64,000 nt of DNA, from contig JTDE01014690.1 of the NCBI GenBank assembly GCA_014338405.1, forward strand, positions 1-64,000, in the 5' to 3' direction. A model generated the notes under the pieces. The model did no database searches, had not been told where the DNA came from, and saw nothing but the letters and a program-made list of their open reading frames with translations. Origin of the DNA: Paragonimus skrjabini miyazakii. Its lineage: Eukaryota > Platyhelminthes > Trematoda > Plagiorchiida > Troglotrematidae. The number at the start of each line of letters is the position of its first letter. Positions within the stretch are counted from its first letter, which is position 1. A program made the translations under genes and the position numbers. Positions 26,101 to 40,600 of the stretch are shown here, in pieces.

Positions 26101-29100
26101 GCAATGTTGACTACACCCAAACTTCGGGGACAATGTGAACATTACTTGTAATCTTTCGTCAGTACTCCAAATGTTGAAAGTATCCTGAAGTGGAAGGATA
26201 AATAATATATACATACGAAGCAATTCACGTCTCGCCACGAACATCCGTACATTTCCTGGCGATGGGTACTTACCGTCCAAAACTGGAAAAAGTATGCAGC
26301 AGAAGTGCAAACGATGTACAAACAATAGACGGTGCCCCAGCCGAGAAAAATGATGAAGTACTTGTGATTGTGAAATCCAACGCAGTTGTTCGTCCTGTGA
26401 AAATAAAGAAAACGTGTGAAAACACAAGTATTAATAAACGCCGATGGGATGTAAGGATAGTTGGCATTTGTAAAGATTCGTTCCCTATGTACAAAAAAAC
26501 GGCGATCACAGACTGGGACAAACGCAGAAGTTCGGGGCTGGAACAGGGGAAGATTAAGACATAATTGCAGCTCACGCTAATTCCCGGTAGATGACTACGT
26601 TCAATCTTACGCGGATAACCTAACAAAAAATACCTTAGCTTGAACATCGTTCATAGTTAATCGCAGCTTTCCCATTCACACAGACTTTCCAATCAGCTCG
26701 TTTCGAAAAGAAGAACTACACCCGCGGTTCGCTGTTATTAGAGCTCGTCAGCAGTGCATATGCTTGCCGCATCCGGGACTAGAACTCCGACCGCGCCTTC
26801 CTGAAGCAACCGCGTCACTGACCTCACATTAAGCACGACTAAATTACCACCCTCGATCGTATTCGCTTGTGAGTAATGCACAGATTGTTCAGTTGCCTCG
26901 AGATGAGACATAGTAACTGTTATGTTAACTCCAATAGATGACTCCACGATCAGGACTTCCGAGACTGGCCGAAATCTTCAATCTCACCAGATGTGCGAAG
27001 CGTTTCTTTTCGAAAGATGTTGGCTGGAAAATCTATCCGAATGTGACAGCCGCGAGCAAATGTGAGTAACGTTCAGCTTGAAATTGGCTAAACCGCCGAG
27101 TATTTGTCAACAACAAAAATAACCAGAGGTAAGCACGATCAAGCACGGATTTTAACAGAACGAGCAAAATTCTCCCGCCTACAATCCAAACACTCGCGAA
27201 ATAAACCTAATTGCCGGAAAGCAAACAATACATTATGACGAGATGTTAACATATCGATTTACTCTCACCAGTCGCCAACGTAGAACCAGCAAATTTTATA
27301 GGAACAGGGCATAACAACAACAATTGAACCAACCAACCACATAGTTCTGAACTCTCACGCGCTAATAGTGCAATCAATTCCATGGCAAGGAGATCGATTG
27401 CGACAACATCTTCTGTGCACAAAAAACTGGTCGATGTTGTTTGATTAGCATCGCCTCGCTAATCGCCAACAGTTTTGGGTTGCGATTACGTAACAATATC
27501 TTGAACGATTTGACAGGGTCAACTAGGTGACCGGTTGCTAAGACGTGTTTGGCGAGTGATGAGGCCGGGGTCATTGAGCCTGTTATAGATAGCAGGTCAT
27601 TCTTTTTTAAGACTGCAGTTGATAACCCCTTAGGAATGTGCTCCGCCCTAAGTTGATGCAAGCGCCGATCTGTCCTGCCTATGTAGACGTCAGTGCAACT
27701 GCAATTAAACTGGTATATTACGTAGGAGACAGACTGATTGGTTTAGTGTGTATCGAGCACTATGGAGAGCCAAACCCCTAGCGCTTAATACGGCGCGCAG
27801 TTGAGCAGCTGGGTAAGTGTGTTTCAACGCCGACATCAATTTGTGACTAAGATTGTTGGTCAGGTGGTCACCCCTGAATTGGATTTGCAGAAATATGTTC
27901 TTCTTCTCCGCAGTGCAGCTTACCACTACTGGTTCTTTCTTCTTACTGTGGATATCCATAAACCTTTCAGGATAACCGTTATCCGCCAACGTTTTCTTAA
28001 TAAATTCCTCTTTCTTTCTGAAGTGCAAATCAATCTGACTCTGTGAAATAACGTTTTCACCAGCCCTCGTTTATAAACAATAGGTGCGAAGCTAGAGAAC
28101 TGAAAATACTGTCCACTCCATGTTGGCTTTCGATAAAAAGATCGTTGGAATGTACCATCTTGGCATCTAGTTATAAGAATGTCTAAGAACGGCAAGCAAT
28201 TATTAACCACCACTTCATAAGATAAAGAGAGGTTTGGGTGAAGGGAGTTCAAATAGTTCTAAAATGGAGTAAAAACATTCATCAACAAAAACTAAAATGT
28301 CGTCCACGTAACGTTTTTAAAGCAGGACCCCCGAAATCCTTTCTTGAAATTGCCTTTCAAGCATTCCCAAGAATACATCCGCCAACATGGGACCCAGTAG
28401 GCTGCCCATGGCTACACCATCAATCTGTCTATAGTTAACACCTATGAATTCAAATGGAACGTTTTCCGTACAAGCAAAAATGAGATCCTTAAGAAGATCT
28501 AATGGAATGTCCAAATTTACATTTTGACCGGAAATAAAATCACATAAACATTCAACAGCGGTACGTTAGTAAATAGTCTACTTCGACCGAGTACATCATT
28601 TATGAACTTAATGAATTGTTCTCCAAGATTTCTGCTAGCTCAAATCGAAAGGTTAACATCTCGCGATATTCTTCTTTCTGTGTTGACGATTTTTTCTGGA
28701 TTAAAGCTCAAGACCTTAATGATCCGCTAACAAAATATGACTGTCCAGTTCACTACAACTCAAACTCATTCGCAGTCAGATTAACTTTGCGGTTACGAAG
28801 GTGACTTATCGAACTACACAGCCTTCAATGTGACTTTTAGCCATAGTAGCCTCGTCTTAGTCGATGCTCAAAAGGCACATCGTTTAGTGCATAATGGGCT
28901 AAAACGCACTTACACCATCAAAACTTGAGGAGTCTTAACAAGAACAAAACCGGTGGTGAGATACAGTGAGTTTAGAAGCACGACACAGTTATCCACTTTT
29001 CAGAATTGAAAATAAAGTTGACCCATAAGTCGGCAGGCCCTATAGTTAGTATTACGCTTCAAACAGGTTTGAGTGCTCTATGTTCCACCCAGTACATATG

Positions 29101-31607
29101 GCACTTTTCGTCTACGTATGTCGACTTAACTATGGTGAACCTTATTTGGCCTTTGCACCCTTGTTCAAGTCCAGTACTACTGATGAAGGCCAATCAAGCT
29201 ACCTGAAAAGTGTTTTAAGAAACTCCGATTAGCACTGCTATTTGTTTAAACTATTGGTTTTGAGCATTTCTAATAAAATGCTTACGCTGTTGACTTCATT
29301 CGTACAAGGCTAAGCCTCCCTTCGGGTCGTGCGGTCGAAGATGATAAGTGAAAAACTAATTAAAAGCGCCGAAATAACGCCATACAGGCTCCTAGTCAGA
29401 ATAAAGCTCACGATGAGGCAGAGGACTTTGGCAGACGGTTTAACCCAAACTGTTTACCTACTACTTCTCAGATATCACGTTCTGCAGTCGCAGCTTCACC
29501 CAAGTCGATAGCACAGAAGTGGTCCTATGCTCTTTGATAAACGTGATTATTCACACATAGTGAAGTTTACAGGCAGGGAAGAACCAAATTCCCTATAGAA
29601 TCAAAAGGATACAAAAGAACGGCTGACGACGGACATAAAATAAAAGTAGTCCCAAACAAATAGCAAGCGAAAATTATTTTAACACGCCTTTAAAAGACCT
29701 ATTACTAACAGATAAAAATCACTAAAAATATTCAAAAAATGAAATTAAAGTTTCACGATGTTATATCACAATGTGTTTGCTGCTATGCGGTATGTCATGG
29801 CACCTGTGAAGTGGATACCGGCAGGCCACTCAAACCAAGTCAAGAACGCCCACGGTAGTTGAGACTCGAAATCGCGACGGGGTGATCGATAATCGGAATT
29901 ATTGACAAGTGGCTATTATAGGTAGAAAAAGCCCACACAAAGCCAGAATATGTACATAACCGCACCATTGGTGAGAACCAACTGTGCATGTCATTCTAGA
30001 AGTTCATAAATTTCCCAATAGCAAGTTGTTGGACCTTGGTGTTTCCGTCAAAATCAGCCCACTTGATGAGGGCACACTGGCAAACATTGACAGTCTACAT
30101 GCACCTTTCACGTGGAATTTCAGTCGCAAAACAAGATGAAACGCAAACAAGCACTGCAAACTTTGATATTATTTATCACAAAGGATGATGAACGCTAACT
30201 AAGGGATTAAGCGCCGCCGTTATGCCTACAAATACCATAGGTGAAACATCACAAGCTGACTAAGAGATTTGACTAAATCGGTGAAGCGATTAAGCGGTCT
30301 GTGTGAAACGACAACGGTAGGATCAGAATCGATCAAAAGGTGTAACAATAAGTTGTGCATTGAGATGTGACCGTCCACCCAAGACACGTCTGCATACATA
30401 CTCAAGTTGGTTAACACGGTGTGCACGACGTTTGGAAAATACCGAAGTCCTCAGAATACTTAACAGTAACCTCGATATCACTTGAAAGAAGCGCAATTTC
30501 AAGATCCTCAGGGCCTCTGAGAACTCTTCACTACATACTTAAAGGAGACAGAAGAGACCGAACACTTAGCAGACAGGAACGCTTCCAAAAAATCAAGCAC
30601 CCTCAAATAGCGCTGCAGACCACCAAGTGAAATGTCTTCAATTTCACAAATACGACCATCGACCCGGTATAGTCGATGCTGTCTAAAGATAGAGTTATGA
30701 TTCATGTACAGGTGAGTAAATCAGAAACTCGCAAACTTCCTTCACAACTGGCTTTTTCAACTAAGGAGAGTCGTTGTGGTATGACATTGATGTATATATT
30801 GAAAGAGTTACGGAAAAAGCTAATGACACCCCTGTGGCTCTGGTCTACAATCAGGACAATGTGATTGCAGATAGGAACGAGTACGCATAAGAACTTATTC
30901 AGTCTCCCATATAATACAAAAACAAGTTCGTCAAACTTGAACAATGATACGCACGATATGCAAGGTATCAACCGAAGACGTTATAACTGATAGTCAGGCT
31001 GATCATCGTTGAGCTAGCTGGGTGCAACCATAAAGTAATGTGTAGCTACCAGTTTATTAGCGCAGTTTCTGCTTCCGGATAGACTCATCGACCAGCCGCC
31101 TATGAACGTGAATGAACTTTTAGATGTAACAAGTGGGACATGCCCGATGTGGGATCAGTGGTGTACTAATCGACGCGGTTGTCCGCTAGGAACTTAGATC
31201 ACGATTCGAATCACAGTAGTAGCAAGGAAAAGCTCTGATGTCTAGCTTCAACGAGAATACCTCTTTGAAACAACTAAATTTTCAGCTAATTACCAGTAAC
31301 GAAAACGAGCCGATCTAATCTACCAGCCTGGCTTATACAGAGAATCGAAGGCACGTACGCAGGGCTTGCCAAATACAGTACCGCACCATGTTTATTGTCG
31401 AATTAGGTGATTCAACTCTGGAGCTGAAAATTAAAATCAAATAACCTTCCTTCTACAAACCACTTGCTACTCACCTGATGAGAAAAAAGCGTAGGAAAGA
31501 ATGAGGAAGCGGGTTAGGCAATCAAACAATGGTAAGGACAGAATATGTATCACACGCACCAGCAAAAAGTCCTGAAACAACGAACAGGTAACATAACAAC
31601 ATGCTAC

Positions 31608-31648
<41 letters not shown>

Positions 31649-34600
31649 TGATTCTGTCATGCATATTATGCGACTGTTATCATGGCTGTGAACCCTGAAA
31701 CTGTTTCAAGGCTTCAGACAAAACTGTATTGTATCTAGATGATTCGAAGGACACAGCGCAAAAGTTTCGGCTAGCCCTCTACCTAGACAACAGCCAAATA
31801 TTGATTAACAACCACATAGGCAAACTGATTAGAAGGAAGCCTAGTTAACCCATGGTTAGCATCCAAACAAACGGAAATCACAAACAATCAGTGCAGTCAG
31901 GACAAGATACTTCCGGAGTATATATACATAAAACGAAATTAACAAAACGAAAACCCGAATTATGGCAACGTGTAGAAACATTTGCTACTTCGTTTGTAAA
32001 TGCAATGAAATATACGGTCGTCATCGAAATAACAACGATGAAAGTGCCCAGCGTGATCCCTTTTGTGTGTGTGAATTTGAGGTGGCCCAGCGATAACCGA
32101 GAAAAAATGAGTAGCAATCTCATGGATGGTTCGGACAACTCCATCTGCTGTTTGAAGGTAGATTATATTAGTGCGATGGAGAAGAGCGACTGCTTCTGAA
32201 AACTCCGAAAACAGCCCAGAACGGGTTAGGAAGCATGCAATCCAGTAGATCCACAGGCAAGTATACACGTAACAACTGCCATATAAACTACCGGAATCAG
32301 CAACCGCCCGGTATCTCTTCGAGAGTTTTCACTCAATGAATCTCACTCAGGCATCAATAATTGCTTGTGTGGTCTACCAATGGCATTAAGGTCCAAATCA
32401 GCTGCTCCACGTTCATCACCCCACAAGGGAATCGTGCAACCTAGACTACACCTCATGTGAACTAGGAAACCAATGTGATCGTTTTAGAACAAATCGGAAC
32501 TTCTCATGAGTAGCACTGCTTCGTTAAAAAAAGGGTATTGGAATTAAGCTTCTTTTTCAGAGTTCTATGATAAACTGTGCTGGTCTTACTGATGGTTCTG
32601 CCTTACAATGCTTTGCTGCTTCCTGACTGATCTTTTACCTACAACCGACTGTATCTGCCTACAACCGGGTATGACACCATGGTATGTATTCTTCAACCAT
32701 TTTGACCAGAAGATATAACAGTCCTCTACCACAACGAGTAGTAAAGTCCTGAATCGAACGCACGCGGTCACAGAATGAAACAACTCGTGTAATCATTATA
32801 AGACATAATACAACAATTGGAAATCCCGACTGGCACGTTGTGCTGAAATAGCTGCGCTGAAACATCGGTGTACAATTTTGTGCAATGGAGAAAAACTAGT
32901 TTATCGGACGGACCCGTCATCAAAACGACGATCATGAAAGATCAGTTAACGACACGACTGTTTCTATATTTAAACACAAGTTTTGCCTTTGATCAATGCT
33001 ATCCACTTCATAAACTGCTCTGTTATACGTACACGACAGCATACTGGGAAGCCTGTCCGGCAGTCAGTATTGAACACTGGCCTCTCGCAAACTTGCTTCG
33101 GGTAAACGTACAAGAAACAAGACGGCAACTTGACTACGGGTGTGACCAAAATAATTAGAGGATGAACAGCAGCAGCATATCGAATAAACCGGGGGACTGG
33201 TATATGTTTTTCATCTTCGTAAGCGGCGAGATGTAAGGCAAAATAAAAAAACAACTCATGATATACAAATGTTACACTATAGAACATTCTTAAATGTGCC
33301 AAATTGTGTGGAGACTTACCATGGACAGTGGTGATCCAATTGTAGGACACATCTGAAGAAAAAAAATACCTGGGATTATCGGTCCGAAAATAAAAATAAG
33401 CTTAAAATAATTTGGTATTTGCAATGAGCGTGAAAGAAACAGAACCATACAGAAGGTGGACGGCGGTTTGACACCTACGATAATGGATGGAAGAGGCTTA
33501 CGTTAAGTGTTTCATTCATTTCAGAGTAAGGCTAACCGTGAAAACTGTACTAGACAGCAGGCTGCTCAACTGCGGCCTCTTTATATTACGACATTCACCT
33601 AAAAGCGTTTTTCAGGACAGCTGTGCGCTGGAACAAATTACCAGCAGACGAATCAACCTGGTAGACAAACTGAATTTGCTAGCTCAATAGGAGGGAAGTA
33701 GTCTCAAAGCCTACGAATGCCAGACCTGTTTAACAAACTCAAAGTAGAAAAAAAAATAGACAGAAACGGAGACGTGCACAGCAAACAATCAGGAATAATG
33801 GGCAAAAATGTACACCGGTTTCCCATCAGGTACAGGAAATAAGAGGGCTATAAGATGAACGTGGCAAGAATCAAAAGTGCAATCCCTAAAGAGGTTTGGT
33901 GTTAGACTTAGCAATCTCCCGGTAACTACTGGATCTATGCAAATTAGAAACACGTAGGTCTGATCACCGTTGAACCAAATCAGTTCTGTTTAGAGGCCGA
34001 TTCTAGCAAAAACGAAGTTCGGGATCTCCATACGATCTTTTCAGGCATACGCCTTTGAGAGACAAAAGAACAATAATCAGATGTCAGCCGAGAGAGACGG
34101 AGTGTGGACAAAACCAGAATTAAGTGTTCATTCACACCTGTTGAATTTCGGCTTGTTTGCTCTCATTGTGTGTCCACTCACATAGAGGAAATAAAACAGT
34201 TTGTTGTGAATAACTGACACCCCAGAACCTATTATTTGTGGACCCTTTGATCATTATCCAGACATTAGTGATAACGTAACGGTTCCAGCCCACCACGTAT
34301 GTGCCAAAAACTTGGCAACAGATACGGGGAGGTGAGTATATGCACGTAAGCCAGCCACTGAAAGTCACATTCCTCACCCGGGCTGAGATTTTGTGGCTGG
34401 GACGTTAAGAAAGATAGTGGTCAGTAGCATCATTGATGCGAATGTTGTTGTTGTGTGACAGAGTTATCTGTGATAGTCCATCGGCGCGTAATTAAGAAAT
34501 GTGTAAGTTCGCGACCGATAACTGAGATAGTGAAAATGCAGTATCCGCTGGTTAATCCATGCATTCCGAATACCGACGGGGAGTCTGCCGGACCGCGCAA

Positions 34601-37600
34601 TGTTTCGTACGGCTGCTGACAGTTGGAAGAAACCACAAGGCGGTCAGGCAATGATGTGGTCACGGGTTATGAAAGCTTTGACCGCTCTGCTGAGCAAGGT
34701 TTGCAGGTGCCGTCTGCGTAGTTGAGCAGTTCGAAACCATCCACAATGCTGGTTGGAGACGCTCTGACATGACACCGTGTGGCAGCCGACAGCTAGTCTG
34801 TATCCTCAAAATTGGTGATTCCCCTTTTTCGTGAGATTCAACTGCTTTTGGTCAGTTGTTTTATTCCTTTTCGTTATCCATTTGTACTTATTTATTACTA
34901 TTGTCAGAACCAATGGCGGCCTAAACCGAAGTATTTACGAGTACAGCTGAGAACTGGAAATGATGATAAGTGAAAGTCGTAGTGTGTCTCATAAATGTCA
35001 TCTTACTCTCACAACCTAATTTTTTTGTTACAAGATATTAAATGTTGTTAAATGATGTCAAATGTGTTTAGACACACGAATTTTGTAATTACCTGCCGTC
35101 CGTTTCAAATTTTCTTCCTAAACTAAAAACCTGCTTTTATTCTCGTAGTTTTAAAACAATATGGAGTCAGTGTCCATCACCATTGTACTGAGCTTGTGGT
35201 AGCTCAAAGGTAACTATGCTCAACAACCAGTCAGTTTCGCGGGCTCGAGCACGGGTACTGCAGCTACTCTTGTCCATGTCTAAGCAGTCCGAAATTATTC
35301 AGACCACGTGACCTCGTTGTATGGTAGTGAATACCTAAGAAGCTAGATGAGCTGCAAGCTTAAACAAACCTACCTGACATATCGCAGCAATTGGAGCAAA
35401 GGTCAATTACTAAGTATTCGCCCTGAAAGGCGCCCGTTAATGTCGAACAAAACTCAACGATAGCTAGTGTCCAGACGTCTCAGTGATGTAATCGGACCAT
35501 ACATACAAGTTAATTCAACAACCGTTAAGTGAGCTGGTTCTGTAGCAACCTACGACTACTTACATTTCATTGTTTAAGTTCTTCCAGAGACTATTGTCAA
35601 AGCTGGTAGAACAACACCACAAGGAGTATGCCATGTAATACTGTAATCCACCTGGTAAAGAAACACAGGAAACAAACTTGTCTCGCTGCTCCACCAACGA
35701 ATTTCGTAAGCATCGTGTATTTGTATTTTCAAACTGTTCACATTGGCTGTAATTTGAACACAAGTGTCAGTACAAAAGAAAGATCACGCTTAAATCACCG
35801 ACAGTCTAAGCTAACGGTATCAGTGAACAGGTCGCTTAAAAGTGCCGAAGTGAAACAGCTAGACAGCAGACAAAATTGAAGAGATTAGTGACCTCAGAAA
35901 ACGAGCACTTACTAACGTCTAGTTTCGTAAAAGAAAGGTGCAGTTTTCAAAAACGCGTCCTAGGCTACCACCTACATAATTTACAAGCATTTAAGTGTAC
36001 ACAATCTAGAACAATGAAACAAGTGTTGCTACAGAACTGAAGCCTCTCAAGCGTTAACGGTATTTTCGCAGAAATGTACTAGGTTATCGTTGTATTATTT
36101 TTGGAAAAAACATGTGCAAATAAGTTGTATCTACTCGAGAAAACAGTGGAAAGATGATCGCTTGCTATCAGTCACTGACCAATCAACAGAAATAAGTACG
36201 ACTTGTACTTTCAAACTATAGAACTCACTTCCCACAAGCAGAACAATGGTGAGCTCTGTCAGGCTTGATCAATCCGCAAGTTTGGCAAACGTTGATCCCT
36301 CCGTCCCGACCCACCATACGAATTGGTAAATTCCGTGCTTCTACTAACCGTTCGATTATGGAATTCTTCTCAATCTGACTACTATGAACATTGTGCAACG
36401 ATTCCCAATCTTCATTGGTTAGAAAGAACTGCGGCGACAAAAGGGCGGAAGGAATAAAACATTAAAACAGGATTGTGCATAAAAACGTCAAACTGTACAC
36501 ACATAAAAATAAATGAAGTGACACGACTGAATCACAAACGGATGTGGCTGGGCGTTTCGATATGATAATTCGATCATGCCTAACGTGAAGTCAATGGCAC
36601 AATGAGCAACGTGATTACCTCATGAGATTATGAACCAAAGTTTGGATCCCGGTCATAGCAAGCATGTGCGCTACTGACAGGCCCTAAAAGGAGTGAGATT
36701 TCAATCTAGTTATCCGTTTCAGAAAGATCTGATTGCAAGGTCTATGTGAACGCGAAGATTGCGAAGATGCTCAAGTGGAATTTAAATCACGAAGTCTAAT
36801 TGTTTACTTGAGTGATAAAAATGCATCTGAAAACGACAATCACTAATTCACGGTAAAAAACGAATGATGAAGTAGAATCGCGGTTTCTAGTTTCATAACT
36901 TGAACCATACCTGTCTGGCTAAATATAGGTTGAGTAGAGTCAAGCCGTGTCGCAAGCTAAAGGGTGAGACGACTGCGATTAAACTAAACGGTGCGAAATA
37001 TTTGTTCGTGCACGGTGGCAAAACCGCCCATTTAGCTCGGTTCTATGCTGGGTGATCGCGTCATTAGGTGTACTTGGTCTATTAACATAAGACCAAGCTT
37101 TTGAGATTGTGTATAGAAGCTACGAGTGAAGTTTGACCTATATACACGCAACATCCAGATGACTACAACTTTAAAAAGATATGTACGTTATTCTATCCTC
37201 AAGACGCATCTGCATATGTGAACTGCAGGCAGACGGAGATCAAGTAATGATGTTATGAATGCATAGACATACAAGCGGCTTTGATTTGTCACGCCTTTCG
37301 AAACAAAAACAAATACGGTCAATTATATGGTTGTATCACCATCCCGTTGGAATACATTGCAAACATCCTTGTAGCGTACTATAACTTCATTTGTTTTTCA
37401 AGGGGTATGAATTTTGCATCCGTATTAATAACTCAGACAAGCAATAAATCTAGAACAATTGAGATCAGTTATATAAAACTTGAAGGGACGTTCATCCAAT
37501 AAAACGTCTATAGAAACCACGTAAAGCATAGCTGCACGTTAACGCCTTCAGAGTATTAAACACTCTCGGTTCTTATTGTCAACTATCATGCGCAACAGGT

Positions 37601-40600
37601 AGAAACCACTTGTAATAAAGCGCAAAATAAATTAAAGCATTTACAATACAAACGTTTCCTGATATATCAGCTTCAGGGGAACATTTGGCCGAAATTACCG
37701 TTAATCAAAGTGAAACGTGGAATACCGTGGACCTAATTATTATCACTTGTTAACACTTCATCCATTGGACAAACAAATCGCCAGTGTGCGTTGGCGAACA
37801 TCGTGAATTTCGGAAAGTGGAATCATGCAAATGATTATTGGTGGTCGGTTCCAAAAAGACAGCGTGATCGATTTAGCCTCTGTTTTGACTTATCAGATAG
37901 AGACAGACTAAACCAGAATCAAGCCGGCAACCCACGTATTTTTAGCCAAGAGCTCATCATGGAAAGTTAACTTGCCGTCTTTAGATCTTTGTTCACGTAC
38001 ACTTTAAACTGACACCTTGAGGCGATGGACTGTGGCCGTGACTTATTCTGCTACCTCGACACGATGACTAGCTCTGAACACTGCATTGATCCTGCTAAGT
38101 ACGACCGTATTAGACAGACCAATGGGGAGCAGTCAGCCCAAACGCAATTACAATCATAGGGAGTTTTGTGCGCACAGTCGACTGTGTAAGAGTGTTTAGG
38201 TGGTGAGGCACGACCTCAAGAACATACAGCAAAAGCACTTTAACAATTGTCGCATTAGTGACTTTCAAATAAGGAATAGAAGTTTAGAAAAGGTAACCTC
38301 AAAAAGATCGCCTAACGGTTGACTGTGACCGACGGCGTATTAGCTGAAAAATCAAAAAGACCCTAATACAATTAATTAACGTTAATTATTATTCTATTTT
38401 TAGTACTAGTGTTAGTCAGTTAATATAATTAAGTAAAAAAAACCTGGTGTAACTTTGAATACATTTAGCGTGTGCAGCAGTCACCATAATCAGACAATAA
38501 TGCCTTAATCACCGCGCATTCGGTCTAGGTAAAGCCCTCAATGTCAAATGAGCAGTAAGGGTTTCCAAAAGAAATCTATCTTTTGCTGTCTCATAGGCCA
38601 GATTTTTGAGTCTGAGACTCGAGGCTAGCTTCCCAGCCAACCTTCATACAGTGAATAAACGTCCGAGGAGTACTCGACGGCATCAGTCTTATAACACCAA
38701 TGTTATTCAGCCGATACCATTGACCCATCTTATTTTTTCTCGACCATTCTGCCTTGCTCGCATCTTCCGATGATTGTTGCTTTCTAAAGTCAAAACTAGC
38801 AAACATTAGAACTCCTAACGGTGATTCTCTCCGACAAGCAGGCTAGCAAGCTGCTTCGAGGAGCAATCGTTCAAGTCTGGAAGTTGGCATGCACTACGTC
38901 TGTGACGTGAATCTACGGTCCTGGCATCATCGTTCACTTGAATTCAATGTTAGACGACTGTCGATCCACGCACCTCTTTATTCGAGTCTTCTGTGAGGGT
39001 AAAGCTAGATCCTGTGATCAAGCTGGGGTGCAGATCGCAATGGGAACGGAAGAAAAACAATCTTTGCTCATTGGATCCTACTAAACACCCGCTTGTGTAC
39101 TGTCGGACCTAACACATTGACTAAAGTTTGTCAGCGGAATTCGAACAATGTTGTTTAACATGTCAGTGTGTGCACAAACGGAAAGTTGTTCGGACGTCAC
39201 CAAGAATGGGATCAATGACGTCCTCCCTCACCTTGTGAAGCAGATTAGGCATTCAGACATCAATACCTTAGGGGGGCAAGCGAATACTTGACGTTGTCGT
39301 CTATCCACAACCCAACACAATAAGCATTACATCATATACAGCCCACTCTGTGCATCTCGGCCGTGGAAATAAATGAAGACAGCAATTAGTTGCATATATC
39401 GACACACTGCTTAGGGCTGTTGTGCACTTTACAGCAACTGCCTTGGTTAGGACCATGTCACTGTACGTATCCACCTAGGTTCATCATTTGTTCAGAAGTC
39501 ATATGGCGATACTCGTAAAACAATTACCTAGCCCTCAAACAAAAGATGGGTACAGAGCGCTTCTTGAACGACACAAAAATGTTGCCCATAGTAGGTCAGG
39601 CGAGAGAACCTGGCGAGCACTGGGAACGAACCGCAGCAGCTACGAAAGTTTGTCGTAAAGAATTACTTTCTGAAAGAGTCGTGTAGTGGTGTCAAAACTG
39701 AATATCTGTCATACCGATTAACCTTTCAAATAGGCATCACTCGATTTCATCTAGTTCTGAATCCAACAAACAACCTCCGTTGAGAATGCAAACTCAAAAT
39801 GACCAAAAAGTACCAGCAAAACAAAGTAAGCATCACTTCGACGAACGATAGAGAGATGCTATTTTAAATTATGCACGGCTGTGTTGGCCACCGAGTTAAT
39901 ACTAGTAACACGATATTTTAAAATGAGGGCTTAGTTGATATCAACCAATCTGGCCATTTTAAAGACCGACTGAAAAAAATTTAACCAAATTATATGGGCA
40001 ATGGGACACTAAAGGTCAGATTGAGTTTCAGCGGGTTATCCGTTGAGATCACAAGTAGTCATGAAGCTCAAGTGAGAGAGGCGCAAACAGAACAGTTCCA
40101 GACTTCCTACCTCTCTACTTTCGAAGATGGCAGACAGAATGATATCCAGACAAAAAGAAATTCCTCAAATTGTTTGAGAAACCGAGGAGATAGCTCGTGA
40201 TTGGCGCTCATCGGCAGTTATTTCCATTTACGAAAACCGGATCAGAAGTTTATGTAACAACCTCAAGGACATCAGACTTGTCTCGATTACGTATAGGTAA
40301 TTCGCTAGCCATACATTGTGTCGGATCACTAAACCCAAGGAGAGCCAGATTCATTAACAGTGGGAGATATTCCAACCCCGTTGAGAGTGTGTTGATCACA
40401 TTTTTATTCTGAAACGTACTCTGGAGCATCGGCACTTTTAAAGGCGGCCAGCGGTCGTTGTATCATGAACTCGTGAAGTTACCTGGAACAATTAAGCAAC
40501 TTTTGATTAAGCCACGAGTTAAAACAAAAAGGTTATAGGTTCCGCAACATTTTGAACCTGTCGATAACTACCAACAAATGACTTAAGTCAGAAAAACCAG

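Larger units (their letters stand above)
17688..26273 (-). other. DHHC gene intron 5 (8.6 kb), nested repeats
   Basis: The intron runs from GTAAGT to TATTACCATTCAG. From 20.48 to 23.46 kb it holds an RTE cluster on both strands, a 543-bp insertion inside one copy, and a Penelope-like RT relic. The stretches 17.7-20.4 and 23.5-26.2 kb have no recognised content beyond short frames. Confidence 0.8.
26395..33319 (-). other. DHHC gene intron 4 (6.9 kb)
   Basis: The intron runs from GTAAGT to CTTTATTTTCACAG. It contains a Penelope-like element with GIY-YIG domain (27374 to about 28800) in the gene's own direction and a TA microsatellite at 31611-31645. Open frames at 30508-30971 (minus) and 31852-32268 (both strands) have no recognised domain. 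The rest shows nothing. Confidence 0.8.

Noticed and set aside
26262..26647. 100-codon plus and 125-codon minus frames
   Set aside because: They cover DHHC exon 5 in the wrong frames. The real coding frame there is 40 codons between a CACAG acceptor and a GTAAGT donor.
31467..31664. 65-codon minus ORF with YIYIYI
   Set aside because: It is a translation of the TA microsatellite.
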